Positions 26,010-34,445 of a stretch of 64,000 nt of DNA are shown here, piece after piece. Positions within the stretch are counted from its first letter, which is position 1; each line of letters opens with the position of its first letter. The position numbers and the translations under genes were made by a program. A model generated the notes under the pieces. The model saw only the letters and a list, made by a program, of their open reading frames with translations, was not told the DNA's origin and searched no databases. The stretch spans positions 248,001 to 312,000 of the forward strand of contig NZ_CP045074.1 in the NCBI RefSeq assembly GCF_009301415.1. The letters are read 5' to 3'. This stretch comes from Paracoccus kondratievae (GTDB taxonomy: Bacteria > Pseudomonadota > Alphaproteobacteria > Rhodobacterales > Rhodobacteraceae).

Positions 26010-27557
26010 ATGAACCACGGACAACCCTCGCAGATCGGGCGGCGCGGCTTGCTTGCCGGCGCGGCGGGACTATCGGCACTGGCACTGTTCCCCGGCCGGC
26101 TGTCTGCCCAGGACACCCCCCGACGGGGCGGCGTTTTGCGCATGGGGCTGGGCGGCGGCTCGACCACCGACGATTTCGATCTGCGCAAGCTCAACGACTG
26201 GGTGCCGGTGAACCAGGCCTATATGGTGATGAACGGCCTGGTCGAGATCGACGCCGAAAACATCGCCCGGCCCGAGCTGTTTGAAAGCTGGGAGACTGGC
26301 GAAGGCGCCGAGGAATGGCTGTTCCGCGTCCGTCAGGGCATCACCTTCCACAACGGCAAGACCCTGACCGCCGATGACATCGTCTATTCGCTGAACCTGC
26401 ACCGGGGCGACAGCTCTTCGGCGGCGCGTTCGATTGCAGCGGCGTTCAGCGACGTCCGGAAAGTATCGCAACATGAGGTCAGGATAACCCTGACCTCGGG
26501 CAACGCCGACCTGCCCTATGTCTTGTCGGATTATCATTTCCTCGTCGTGCCCGAGGGCTTTACCGACTGGGCAAACCCCATCGGCACCGGCCCCTTTGTC
26601 CCCGAAAGCATCGAGCCGGGCGTGCGTGCACGTTTCCGTCGCAACCCTGATTACTGGAAGCCGGGCTGCGCCAATGTCGATACGGTCGAGGTCATCGTCA
26701 TTAACGATATCGCCGCCCGCACCAACGCGCTGATGTCGGGACAGGTGCAGGTGATCAATAACCTTGATCTCAAGACCGTGGATCTGCTGGCACGCAACCG
26801 CAATCTGGAGATCGTGCGCTCAAAGGGCGGGCAACACTATACCTTCCTCATGGATTGCACCAAGGCGCCGTTTTCGGATGCGAATGTGCGGCTGGCGGTG
26901 AAACATGCGGTGGACCGTGAACTGCTGCTCAAGACCGCGCTTCTGGGCAATGGAGCACTTGGCAACGACCACCCGATCCCGTCCTCGGACCGTTTTTTCA
27001 ACAGTGAACTGCCGCAGCGCCCATATGATCCGGACAAAGCCAGATTCCATCTGCGGCAGGCGGGGCTTGAGGGGCTGACGCTTACGCTGCACAGCTCGGA
27101 TGCGGCATTCCCGGGGGCGGTGGACGCAGCAGCGATCTACCGCACCACGGCCGCCCCGGCAGGGATCGAGGTCGCCATCCAGCGCGAGCCTGCCGACGGC
27201 TATTGGGACAATGTCTGGATGAAGGCGCCCTTCTGCATGTCCTATTGGGGCGGAAGGCCGACGGCAGATCAGATGCTGACCATCGCCTATGCCTCTGGCT
27301 CGGCCCAGAACGACACCCATTGGGCCAGTGCCGATTTCGACCGGTTGCTGACCGAGGCGCGCGCCCTGCTCGACGACAGCCGCCGCCGCGAGATCTATTG
27401 GGAGTTGCAGCGCATGATCCATGACGATGGCGGCGCGATGATCCCGATGTTCGGCGACTATCTCGACGCCGTTTCGGTCAAGGTCAAAGGGGTTACGCCG
27501 CATCCGATGTTCAACCTGATGGGCGCGCGTATGGCCGAAAAGGTCTGGCTGAACTGA
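26010..27557 (+). CDS. ABC transporter substrate-binding protein, peptide/nickel family 5
   Basis: Periplasmic solute-binding protein of 515 residues with a twin-arginine signal (GRRGLLAGAAGLSAL, ending near LSAQD). Family 5 features include PRRGGVLRMGLGGGS at the start of the mature protein, FRVRQGITFHNGKTLTADDIVYSLN and RRNPDYWKPGC. It would capture a peptide or peptide-like ligand for the downstream permeases. It overlaps the first permease gene by one base. Tat export is less usual in this family than Sec. Confidence 0.87.
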   Translation: MNHGQPSQIGRRGLLAGAAGLSALALFPGRLSAQDTPRRGGVLRMGLGGGSTTDDFDLRKLNDWVPVNQAYMVMNGLVEIDAENIARPELFESWETGEGAEEWLFRVRQGITFHNGKTLTADDIVYSLNLHRGDSSSAARSIAAAFSDVRKVSQHEVRITLTSGNADLPYVLSDYHFLVVPEGFTDWANPIGTGPFVPESIEPGVRARFRRNPDYWKPGCANVDTVEVIVINDIAARTNALMSGQVQVINNLDLKTVDLLARNRNLEIVRSKGGQHYTFLMDCTKAPFSDANVRLAVKHAVDRELLLKTALLGNGALGNDHPIPSSDRFFNSELPQRPYDPDKARFHLRQAGLEGLTLTLHSSDAAFPGAVDAAAIYRTTAAPAGIEVAIQREPADGYWDNVWMKAPFCMSYWGGRPTADQMLTIAYASGSAQNDTHWASADFDRLLTEARALLDDSRRREIYWELQRMIHDDGGAMIPMFGDYLDAVSVKVKGVTPHPMFNLMGARMAEKVWLN

Positions 27558-28516
27558 TGGCGTGGCTGATCCTGCAGCGGCTGGGACTGGGGGTCATCAC
27601 CCTGGTCTTGGTCTCGATGTTGGTCTTTGCGGGCACCGAGATCCTGCCCGGCGACGTGGCCGCCGCAATCCTTGGCCAGAATGCGACACCTGAGTCACTG
27701 GCCGCGCTGCGGCAAGAACTTGGCCTCGATTCCGGGCCGGTCGCGCGTTACCTCGCCTGGGCCTCGGGTATTCTGCATGGCGATCTGGGGCAGTCGCTGG
27801 CCAATCGCCAGCCGGTTGGCGAGCTGCTTTGGCCCCGGTTTGGCAATACCATGGCGCTGGCCGGTTACGCGGCCGTCATCGCTGTGCCGCTGGCAGTCGG
27901 GCTGGGGATATCCTCGGCAGCCCTTCGCGGCTCGTTCTTTGATCGGGCGGCGAATGTCGTGGCGCTGGCGACCGTCTCATTGCCGGAATATTTCCTGGGA
28001 CTGCTGCTGATCCTGTTCGTCTCGGTCCAGTGGGGGCTGTTGCCAAGCCTTGCCGATACTTGGTCCGGCATGGGTCTGGCAGCATGGCTGCAGGCCACGA
28101 CCCTGCCGATGCTGGTGCTGGTTCTGGTGACCGTTGCGCAGATCATGCGCATGACCCGTACGACTGTCCTTGCAGTAATGGACCAGCCATTTATCGAAAC
28201 GGCCTGCCTCAAGGGGTTGCCCATGGGCCGCGTCGTGCTGGTCCATGCCGTGCCGAATGCGCTTGGCCCGACCATCAATGTCGTCGCTTTTAACCTGACC
28301 TATCTGATCGCCGGTGTGGTGCTGGTCGAGACAATCTTCAATTACAACGGGCTGGGCCGGTTCATGGTCGATGCGGTCTCGAAACGAGACGTGCCGATGG
28401 TGCAGGCGGCCGCAATGGTCTTTGCCGCTGTCCATGTGGTGATGAACATGCTGGCCGATATCGCGGCGATCGCGCTGAATCCTCGCCTGCGCCACCCACG
28501 CGTGAAGGAGTCCTGA
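27557..28516 (+). CDS. ABC transporter permease, DppB type
   Basis: Inner-membrane permease of 319 residues with six helices and the binding-protein-dependent signature in AVMDQPFIETACLKGLPMGRVVLVHAVPNAL (EAA loop). It pairs with the next gene to form the channel. The start overlaps the binding-protein stop. Confidence 0.9.
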   Translation: MAWLILQRLGLGVITLVLVSMLVFAGTEILPGDVAAAILGQNATPESLAALRQELGLDSGPVARYLAWASGILHGDLGQSLANRQPVGELLWPRFGNTMALAGYAAVIAVPLAVGLGISSAALRGSFFDRAANVVALATVSLPEYFLGLLLILFVSVQWGLLPSLADTWSGMGLAAWLQATTLPMLVLVLVTVAQIMRMTRTTVLAVMDQPFIETACLKGLPMGRVVLVHAVPNALGPTINVVAFNLTYLIAGVVLVETIFNYNGLGRFMVDAVSKRDVPMVQAAAMVFAAVHVVMNMLADIAAIALNPRLRHPRVKES

Positions 28517-28517
28517 G

Positions 28518-29348
28518 ATGACCCTGCCGGTTTTCGGACGGATCCCCCTCTCGGCCGTCTTTGGCACGCTGATCCTTGCGGGGACGTTGGTGCTGTTTCT
28601 CTTTGGACCGATGCTTGCCCCCTATGGACAGGAAGATGTGCTGGGCATGCCCTTTGCCGAGCCGTCTGCCGCCCATCCCCTTGGGCTGGACCAGAACGGG
28701 CGGGACATGATGTCGCGCCTTTTGCACGGGGCGCGCATGTCGGTGGGCGTGTCGCTGGCGGCGGTGGTGATCTCATTCTGCATCGGGGTGCCGCTGGGCT
28801 TTCTGGCTGCGCTGAGGGGTGGCTGGCCCGATCTGATCGGGGCACGACTGGTCGATATCGTCATGTCTATTCCGGTGCTGATCTCGGCGCTTGTCGTCTT
28901 GCAGGCACTTGGTTCAAGCTTGCCGGTCCTGATCGGAACCATCGCGCTTTTGGACAGCACGCGGGTGTTTCGCCTTGCCCGCATCCTGGCACAAGGGATC
29001 GTGGTGATGGAATATGCCGAGGTCGCCCGTCTGCGCGGCGAGGGCCTGTGGTGGATGCTGCGCCGCGAGATCCTGCCCAATGCCCTGCCGCCGTTGATGG
29101 CCGAATTCGGGATGCGCTTCTGCTTTGCCTTCCTGTTCGTCGCGGGGCTGTCTTACCTTGGGCTGGGGGTGCAGCCGCCCTTTGCCGACTGGGGCGGCAT
29201 GGTGCGCGACTGCCAGCAGGGCATCCTTTATGGCCTTTACGCGCCCCTGTTTCCGGCCGGAACGATCGCGCTTGTCACCATCGGCGTCAACCTTGTCGTT
29301 GACTGGGCGCTGGCCGGACGCACCACCATACAGGGAGAAAACCGATGA
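28518..29348 (+). CDS. ABC transporter permease, DppC type
   Basis: Second permease, 276 residues, with six helices. It has the DppC-type opening (LGLDQNGRDMMSRLLHGARMSVGVSL) and the EAA loop EVARLRGEGLWWMLRREILPNALP. It begins two bases after the preceding stop and ends with a four-base overlap with the ATPase gene. The last helix segment GTIALVTIGVNLVVDWAL is typical. Confidence 0.9.
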   Translation: MTLPVFGRIPLSAVFGTLILAGTLVLFLFGPMLAPYGQEDVLGMPFAEPSAAHPLGLDQNGRDMMSRLLHGARMSVGVSLAAVVISFCIGVPLGFLAALRGGWPDLIGARLVDIVMSIPVLISALVVLQALGSSLPVLIGTIALLDSTRVFRLARILAQGIVVMEYAEVARLRGEGLWWMLRREILPNALPPLMAEFGMRFCFAFLFVAGLSYLGLGVQPPFADWGGMVRDCQQGILYGLYAPLFPAGTIALVTIGVNLVVDWALAGRTTIQGENR

Positions 29349-30940
29349 GCCATGTACTGCAGATCCGTGACCTCAGGGTCGAAGCGCCGGATGGCACGGT
29401 ACTGCTGCACGGCGTCTCGATGGACCTGAACCCGGGTGAGGTACTGGGTCTGATCGGGGAATCCGGTGCGGGAAAATCGACGGTTGCGCTGGCCTCGATG
29501 GGCTATGGCCGGGGCGGCTGCCGCATCACAGGGGGCGAAATCCGCCTTGCCGGGACCGAGATGCGCACCGCACCGCGCCAGACACGGGAGGCTTTGCGCG
29601 GCACCCGCATCGCTTATGTGGCGCAAAGCGCTGCGGCAGCCTTTAACCCGGCGATGCGGCTGGAACGCCAGATCCTCGAAGTACCGCGCGTCCACGGGCT
29701 GATGAACGAGGCCGAGGCCCGCGTCTGGATGACCGACCTGTTCAGCGCCCTGCAATTGCCGGACCCCGAACATTTCGGCCGGCGGTTTCCGCATCAGGTC
29801 TCGGGCGGGCAGTTGCAGCGGGCGATGATCGCCATGGCCATGGCAGGAAAGCCCGATATCCTGGTGCTGGACGAGCCGACGACCGCGCTGGACGTCACCA
29901 CCCAGATCGAGGTGCTGCGGCTGTTGCGCGACGTGATCCGCCGCTATGGGACCGCCGCGCTTTACATCACTCATGACCTGGCGGTGATCGCCCAGATCGC
30001 CGACCGGCTGATGGTGCTACGCAATGGGCGCGAAGTCGAGACCGGCCCGACCGCCGCGCTGCTTGACACGCCGCAACAGGATTACACCCGCCTGCTGGTG
30101 GCCGAGCGGCACGGCAGCCTGACTGCCTCGCAGCGCATGCACAATCCTGGCAAGGATGAATTGCTGGCAATCGAAGGTGTCGATGCCTTCTATGGCCGGA
30201 CACAGGTTCTGCATGACGTCTCGCTGCGCCTGAACCGGGGTGAAACGCTGGCCGTGGTGGGCGAATCCGGCTCGGGCAAGTCGACGCTGGCACGGCTGAT
30301 CGCCGGACTTTTGCCGCCGGCGCGGGGCGAAGTAAGGCTGGACGGCGCATGCCTGCCACCGGAGTTGAGCCAGCGCGACAACGCCCAGCTACGGCGTGTC
30401 CAGCTTGTCTATCAGTTGCCCGATGTGGCATTGAACCCGCACCAGACCGTGGGTGAGGTGATCGGCCGACCGCTGGCGCTGTTCGGAGGACTGCGCGGCC
30501 GGGCGCTGAAAGACGAGGTTGCGCGGCTGTTGGATCAGATCGGCCTGCCCGCCTGTTTCGCCGCCCGGCTGCCCGGCGCATTGTCTGGCGGGCAGAAACA
30601 GCGCGTCTGCATCGCCCGTGCGCTGGCGGCAAAGCCGGATCTGCTGATCTGCGACGAGGTGACCTCGGCACTTGATCCGCTGGTGGCCGAGGACATCCTG
30701 CGCCTCTTGCTCCAGCTTCAGGACGAATTGGGCATCGCCTATCTTTTCATCACCCACGACCTGTCGGTGGTCCGCCGCCTCGCCGACCGGGTGATGGTGA
30801 TGCAGACGGGCCGGATCATCGAGACAGCCGGGACCGCGACGCTATTTGCGACGCCGGAGCAGGCCTATACGCGCCGCCTGCTTGCCGCAGTCCCCGAGCT
30901 GCGCACCAATTGGCTGGACGAGGTCACCGCCGCGCACTGA
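29345..30940 (+). CDS. Fused double ABC ATPase (DppD-DppF type)
   Basis: Single chain of 531 residues carrying both ATPase units of a dipeptide-type importer. The first half has Walker A GESGAGKST and signature VSGGQLQRA; the second has GESGSGKST, LSGGQKQRV and Walker B LLICDEVTSALDP. Such fusions resemble GsiA and YejF. It would energise the two permeases upstream. It is followed 75 bases later by a hydrolase gene in the same direction. Confidence 0.92.
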   Translation: MSHVLQIRDLRVEAPDGTVLLHGVSMDLNPGEVLGLIGESGAGKSTVALASMGYGRGGCRITGGEIRLAGTEMRTAPRQTREALRGTRIAYVAQSAAAAFNPAMRLERQILEVPRVHGLMNEAEARVWMTDLFSALQLPDPEHFGRRFPHQVSGGQLQRAMIAMAMAGKPDILVLDEPTTALDVTTQIEVLRLLRDVIRRYGTAALYITHDLAVIAQIADRLMVLRNGREVETGPTAALLDTPQQDYTRLLVAERHGSLTASQRMHNPGKDELLAIEGVDAFYGRTQVLHDVSLRLNRGETLAVVGESGSGKSTLARLIAGLLPPARGEVRLDGACLPPELSQRDNAQLRRVQLVYQLPDVALNPHQTVGEVIGRPLALFGGLRGRALKDEVARLLDQIGLPACFAARLPGALSGGQKQRVCIARALAAKPDLLICDEVTSALDPLVAEDILRLLLQLQDELGIAYLFITHDLSVVRRLADRVMVMQTGRIIETAGTATLFATPEQAYTRRLLAAVPELRTNWLDEVTAAH

Positions 30941-31015
30941 TCCCCGCCCCTCCATCCGCCGACGCAGGCCCCTTACGCGGCGCCGGTCCCTTTCCTGATG
31001 CCAGCGGAGAGTAGA

Positions 31016-33025
31016 ATGAGCATAGAAGTTATTGAAAATACTTGGATACCACTGAGTGACGGCACCCGTCTTGCGGCGCGGATCTGGCTACCCAGTGGCG
31101 CACGGTCGCATCCGGTCCCCGCGGTTCTGGAATATATTCCCTATCGCAAACGCGACGGAACCCGGGGCCGGGACGAGCCAATGCACGGCTATTTCGCGCA
31201 GCACGGCTATGCCTCAATTCGGGTGGACATGCGCGGCAGCGGTGATTCCGACGGTCATCTGGCCGATGAGTACCTGGCGCAGGAACAGGATGACGCTCTT
31301 GAGATCATCGACTGGATCACCGCGCAGGAATGGTGCTCGGGCAATGTCGGAATGATGGGAAAAAGCTGGTCGGGCTTTAACTGCCTGCAAGTCGCCATGC
31401 GCCGCCCGCCCGCGCTAAAGGCCGTCCTGAGCTGTTATTCGACTGACGACCGTTTCCGCGACGACATCCATTTCATGGGCGGCTGTCTGCTGAACGACAA
31501 CCTGTGGTGGGGTTCGATCATGCTGGCCTATCAGGCCCGTCCGCTTGACCCCGAGATCGCCGGAGCAGGCTGGCGCGATCGCTGGCTTGAGCGGATCAGG
31601 AACCTGCCCTTCTTTCCGGCGCTATGGGCCGCCCATCAAAGCTATGACGACTATTGGAAACATGGTTCGGTCCAAGAGGACTGGTCCGCGATTCAATGCC
31701 CGGTGCTGGTGGTCGGTGGCTGGGTGGACAGCTATACCAACTCGGTCCCGCGCCTGCTGGAAAAGCTGCCTGTGCCAAGCCGCGGCATCATCGGCCCCTG
31801 GGGTCATGTCTATCCCCATGACGGCGTCCCCGGGCCCGCGATCGGCTTTCTGCAAGAGGCGGTGCGCTGGTGGGATCACTGGCTCAGGGGCATTGATACC
31901 GGAGTGATGGATGAGCCGCAGCTGCGCGCCTTTATCAACGACCCCACGCCTCCGACCGGCACCCGAAAAGAACAGCCCGGCCGCTGGGTGGGTGAGATGC
32001 GCTGGCCCAGCCCCACCATCCTGCCACATGTGCTGCATCTGCATGCGAATGGCACGCTTGCGCCCATGCCCCGGACTGACGACGCGGAACTGTCGATCCG
32101 CTCGCCTCAGGATCACGGCCGCGCCGGTGGTGAATGGATGGGCACCGGCTGCGAGGGCGAGATGCCGACCGATCAGCGCCTTGATGACGGGGGGGCGCTG
32201 AATTTTACCTCTGCCGCGCTGACCGATGCGGTCGAGATCCTTGGCGCGCCAGAGCTTGAGCTTGAGCTTGGCGCCGATGTCCCGGTGGCCCAGCTTGGCG
32301 TACGACTGTGCGACGTGCTGCCCTCGGGCGAGGTGCTGCGTGTCTCGTATCAGGTGCTGAACCTCACCCACCGGGACAGTCACGAAACGCCGACGCCGCT
32401 GGAGCCCGGCCAGCGCTATCGCATCAAGATCATGCTGTCGGCCTGTGGGCATCGCTTCCTGCCCGGGCACCGGATCCGGGTGTCAATCGGAACAGCATAT
32501 TGGCCAATGATCTGGCCCGCGCCGCAACCCGCCACGGTGACGATCCGGCCCGGAGATTGCCGCCTGACGCTGCCCATGCGTGACCCCTCGGCCCCGCAAG
32601 CCGAGGTGTCCTTTCCCCCGCCCTCTTCTGGAGTTTTGGCCGTTTTGACGCGAACTGATCCTGGCTTGGTGCTGCGCGCGTCGTCGTTTGACCATGTCAC
32701 CGGGGTTGCGCACTATATCACCGAGGGGCGGGGCGGGCTTTTCGGCGAGGGGATCGTGCGCATTGATGAGACCGGCACCGAACTGGCCCATAACCTGCGC
32801 CGTGAGCTGACCATCCGGCCCGACGATCCCCTGTCGGCACGCTATGTCCTGACCCAAAGCTATGAGATGGGCCGCAAAGGCTGGCGCACACGTATCGAAA
32901 CCGTCACGGAGATGAGCGCGGATGCCGGGCGTTTCTTCCTGAAAGGCCGGCTGATCGCCTATGAAGGCGCGAACGAGGTCGCACGACGCGATTGGGACGA
33001 GACAATCCCCCGCCATCTGCTCTGA
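31016..33025 (+). CDS. CocE/NonD-family serine hydrolase
   Basis: Large alpha/beta-hydrolase of 669 residues of the cocaine-esterase / Xaa-Pro-dipeptidyl-peptidase group. The serine sits in GKSWSGFN (about residue 119), the acid in VVGGWVDSY and the His in GPWGHVYP. A C-terminal jelly-roll (LELGADVPVAQLGVRL, HRFLPGHRIRVSIG) matches the family. The ATG at 31016 follows GGAGA. No signal peptide is seen. Placed right after a peptide-type importer, it probably hydrolyses the imported ester, amide or acyl compound in the cytoplasm; the substrate cannot be told. Confidence 0.85.
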   Translation: MSIEVIENTWIPLSDGTRLAARIWLPSGARSHPVPAVLEYIPYRKRDGTRGRDEPMHGYFAQHGYASIRVDMRGSGDSDGHLADEYLAQEQDDALEIIDWITAQEWCSGNVGMMGKSWSGFNCLQVAMRRPPALKAVLSCYSTDDRFRDDIHFMGGCLLNDNLWWGSIMLAYQARPLDPEIAGAGWRDRWLERIRNLPFFPALWAAHQSYDDYWKHGSVQEDWSAIQCPVLVVGGWVDSYTNSVPRLLEKLPVPSRGIIGPWGHVYPHDGVPGPAIGFLQEAVRWWDHWLRGIDTGVMDEPQLRAFINDPTPPTGTRKEQPGRWVGEMRWPSPTILPHVLHLHANGTLAPMPRTDDAELSIRSPQDHGRAGGEWMGTGCEGEMPTDQRLDDGGALNFTSAALTDAVEILGAPELELELGADVPVAQLGVRLCDVLPSGEVLRVSYQVLNLTHRDSHETPTPLEPGQRYRIKIMLSACGHRFLPGHRIRVSIGTAYWPMIWPAPQPATVTIRPGDCRLTLPMRDPSAPQAEVSFPPPSSGVLAVLTRTDPGLVLRASSFDHVTGVAHYITEGRGGLFGEGIVRIDETGTELAHNLRRELTIRPDDPLSARYVLTQSYEMGRKGWRTRIETVTEMSADAGRFFLKGRLIAYEGANEVARRDWDETIPRHLL

Positions 33026-33031
33026 CGCAAA

Positions 33032-33060
33032 AGGGGGCGCTGCCGCCCCCTGCACTCTGT
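33032..33060 (+). terminator. Probable terminator after the CocE gene
   Basis: Stem AGGGGGCG / CGCCCCCT with a four-base loop, just past the hydrolase stop, then a moderately T-rich stretch. It would end the importer-hydrolase transcript. Confidence 0.6.
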
Positions 33061-33106
33061 CTTGACTGTCGCCCCCTTTTGGGGACCTTCTGTGTCGAAG
33101 GGAGGC

Positions 33107-33490
33107 TCAGTTACTCTGGACGGCATCGTGGCTGCCTGTTGAGGGGCCGATTGCCTGCCAGGTCACCGAGGCCCGCGCGATATGCGTGTCGCCCCAGGTC
33201 ACAAACTCGACCACAAAACCAGAGCGTGTCACCTCCACCGCCTCGAGCCGGAAGCGCAGGTTCTGGTCATGCGCCGCATCAAGCCCGCTCAGCCCCAGGT
33301 TCACGCATGGAACCGCACCGAAAGGCGCGACAAATGAGGTGCTGATCCGGACACTCCGGTCACCACTGCCCGCCCACATCGGCAGCCCCGCATCAACATG
33401 GTTGAAGAGCTCGCCCGAGGCGCTGATCATCTGAAGCTCTCCGGTCCAGATCAGGTTCTGCGTAAAAGGAGAGCGCGTATCATCCAACAT
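33107..33490 (-). CDS. H-type lectin domain protein
   Basis: Small protein of about 127 residues with an H-type lectin domain: FVAPFGAVPCVNLGLSGLDAAHDQNLRFRL..., GFVVEFVTWGDTHIARASVTWQAIG pattern (strand order and the TWGDT-x-W-x-AIG end). H-type lectins form trimers that bind N-acetylgalactosamine. No signal peptide is visible. I chose ATG 33490 because GGAGATCAG precedes it; an in-frame GTG at 33553 overlaps the upstream lipoprotein stop and is also possible. It is the last gene of a minus-strand group with a lipoprotein and two more genes. The target is unknown. Confidence 0.7.
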   Translation of the reverse strand: MLDDTRSPFTQNLIWTGELQMISASGELFNHVDAGLPMWAGSGDRSVRISTSFVAPFGAVPCVNLGLSGLDAAHDQNLRFRLEAVEVTRSGFVVEFVTWGDTHIARASVTWQAIGPSTGSHDAVQSN

Positions 33491-33549
33491 CTTCTGATCT
33501 CCGATCCTGATCGACCCCCGGCCGCGGCCGGGGCTTACGAAGCGCGGCT

Positions 33550-33828
33550 TCACAAGGACAAATCGGGTTCAGAGGCGCCGGCGGGACTGGTGCCCGCGGC
33601 CTTCTGACGCTGCCCCTCACTGAGGCAGATCTGATCCGCGGCAGCCACCGTCATATTCGCCGGGCGATCAATCGAGCGGTCCCAGGTGACGAGCGATCTG
33701 GTGTAAAGCTGGCAGGTGACCGGGCCCGAGGCCGTCTGGACCGTCACCGGCGCCGTTTCATAATCCTTGGGGTCGATCGAACAGGCCGCAAGCAGCCCCA
33801 GCGCCAGGACCGGCAGGAATTTGTTCAT
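33550..33828 (-). CDS. Small lipoprotein of unknown function
   Basis: Predicted lipoprotein of 92 residues: signal MNKFLPVLALGLLAACS with a lipobox LAAC (Cys near 16), then about 75 polar residues including two further cysteines (TCQLYTRSL, QICLSEG) that could form a disulfide. I do not recognise the family. It lies in the minus-strand accessory group upstream of the H-type lectin and overlaps its alternative GTG start. Confidence 0.65.
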   Translation of the reverse strand: MNKFLPVLALGLLAACSIDPKDYETAPVTVQTASGPVTCQLYTRSLVTWDRSIDRPANMTVAAADQICLSEGQRQKAAGTSPAGASEPDLSL

Positions 33829-33893
33829 CTCTGGTTACCTTCTGCTACCATTACACAAGACAGGGCGCGGAACTCCCGGGCCCGCCGTTACTT

Positions 33894-33916
33894 CCGCCCC
33901 GCCCGACACGGGGCGG
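33894..33916. terminator. GC-rich hairpin after the 72-residue gene
   Basis: Arms CCGCCCCG and CGGGGCGG with a seven-base loop, immediately past the stop of the minus-strand 72-residue gene. No T-tract follows, so it is a weak terminator candidate. Confidence 0.4.
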
Positions 33917-33924
33917 GACGGTCA

Positions 33925-34143
33925 TCACAAACCGGTATTCCGGCCGGTCGGATCGCGGGCCTCAGCCGTCTGCGGCGCCATCAGGGCAATCATCGCACCC
34001 AGGCTGGAAACGATGCGGCGGGTTTCGCCCTCGGGCACCATCTCTGCCGTTGTCGAGAGAAGCTCCGAGACAACCTTCAGGACCGCCTGCTGCCCGTCTG
34101 CGAACCCGGCCTCGTACCAGGACCGATGACTGTCGGAATTCAT
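33925..34143 (-). CDS. Small protein of unknown function
   Basis: A 72-residue soluble protein beginning MNSDSHRSWYEAGFADGQQ. It is acidic, with predicted helices around residues 10-28 and 44-57, and no cysteine. The ATG at 34143 follows a strong GGGGAGG site, which argues against the longer frame from 34248. No family recognised. It lies between the Hint-domain gene and the lipoprotein on the same strand. Confidence 0.55.
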   Translation of the reverse strand: MNSDSHRSWYEAGFADGQQAVLKVVSELLSTTAEMVPEGETRRIVSSLGAMIALMAPQTAEARDPTGRNTGL

Positions 34144-34445
34144 CAGATACCTCCCCACCAAAGCACCCCATTGCGCATTCGGGCCGAGCAGATGCCGGCG
34201 CCCGCCTGCCAGTCGGATTGCGGGTACGTGCGACGGTTCATCCGACACGGGAGAGACCTTTACGGCGCATCATGCGACCCCGGGCCGGATGTGAAGACCG
34301 TGCACCACGCATGCCAATCATCCGGCACAAGGCCGCATCGGGTCTGCGGCCGGGCAGACAGGGCCCCGGCGCGCAGATCGGTCAGCCTGCCGCATGTGCC
34401 GGGACACGGCCCACGGGCGTGATCCCCGTCGGCATCCCCCGGCCC
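34144..34445. other. Gap downstream of the Hint gene
   Basis: About 300 bases between the Hint-domain stop and the 72-residue gene's start. I see no convincing gene, only the strong ribosome site (GGGGAGG) of the 72-residue gene at its left end. Confidence 0.4.

Noticed and set aside
26010..30940. Nickel importer (nik) identity for the family 5 ABC operon
   Set aside because: There is no nickel- or hydrogenase/urease-linked gene nearby, and the adjacent CocE hydrolase points to an organic ligand.
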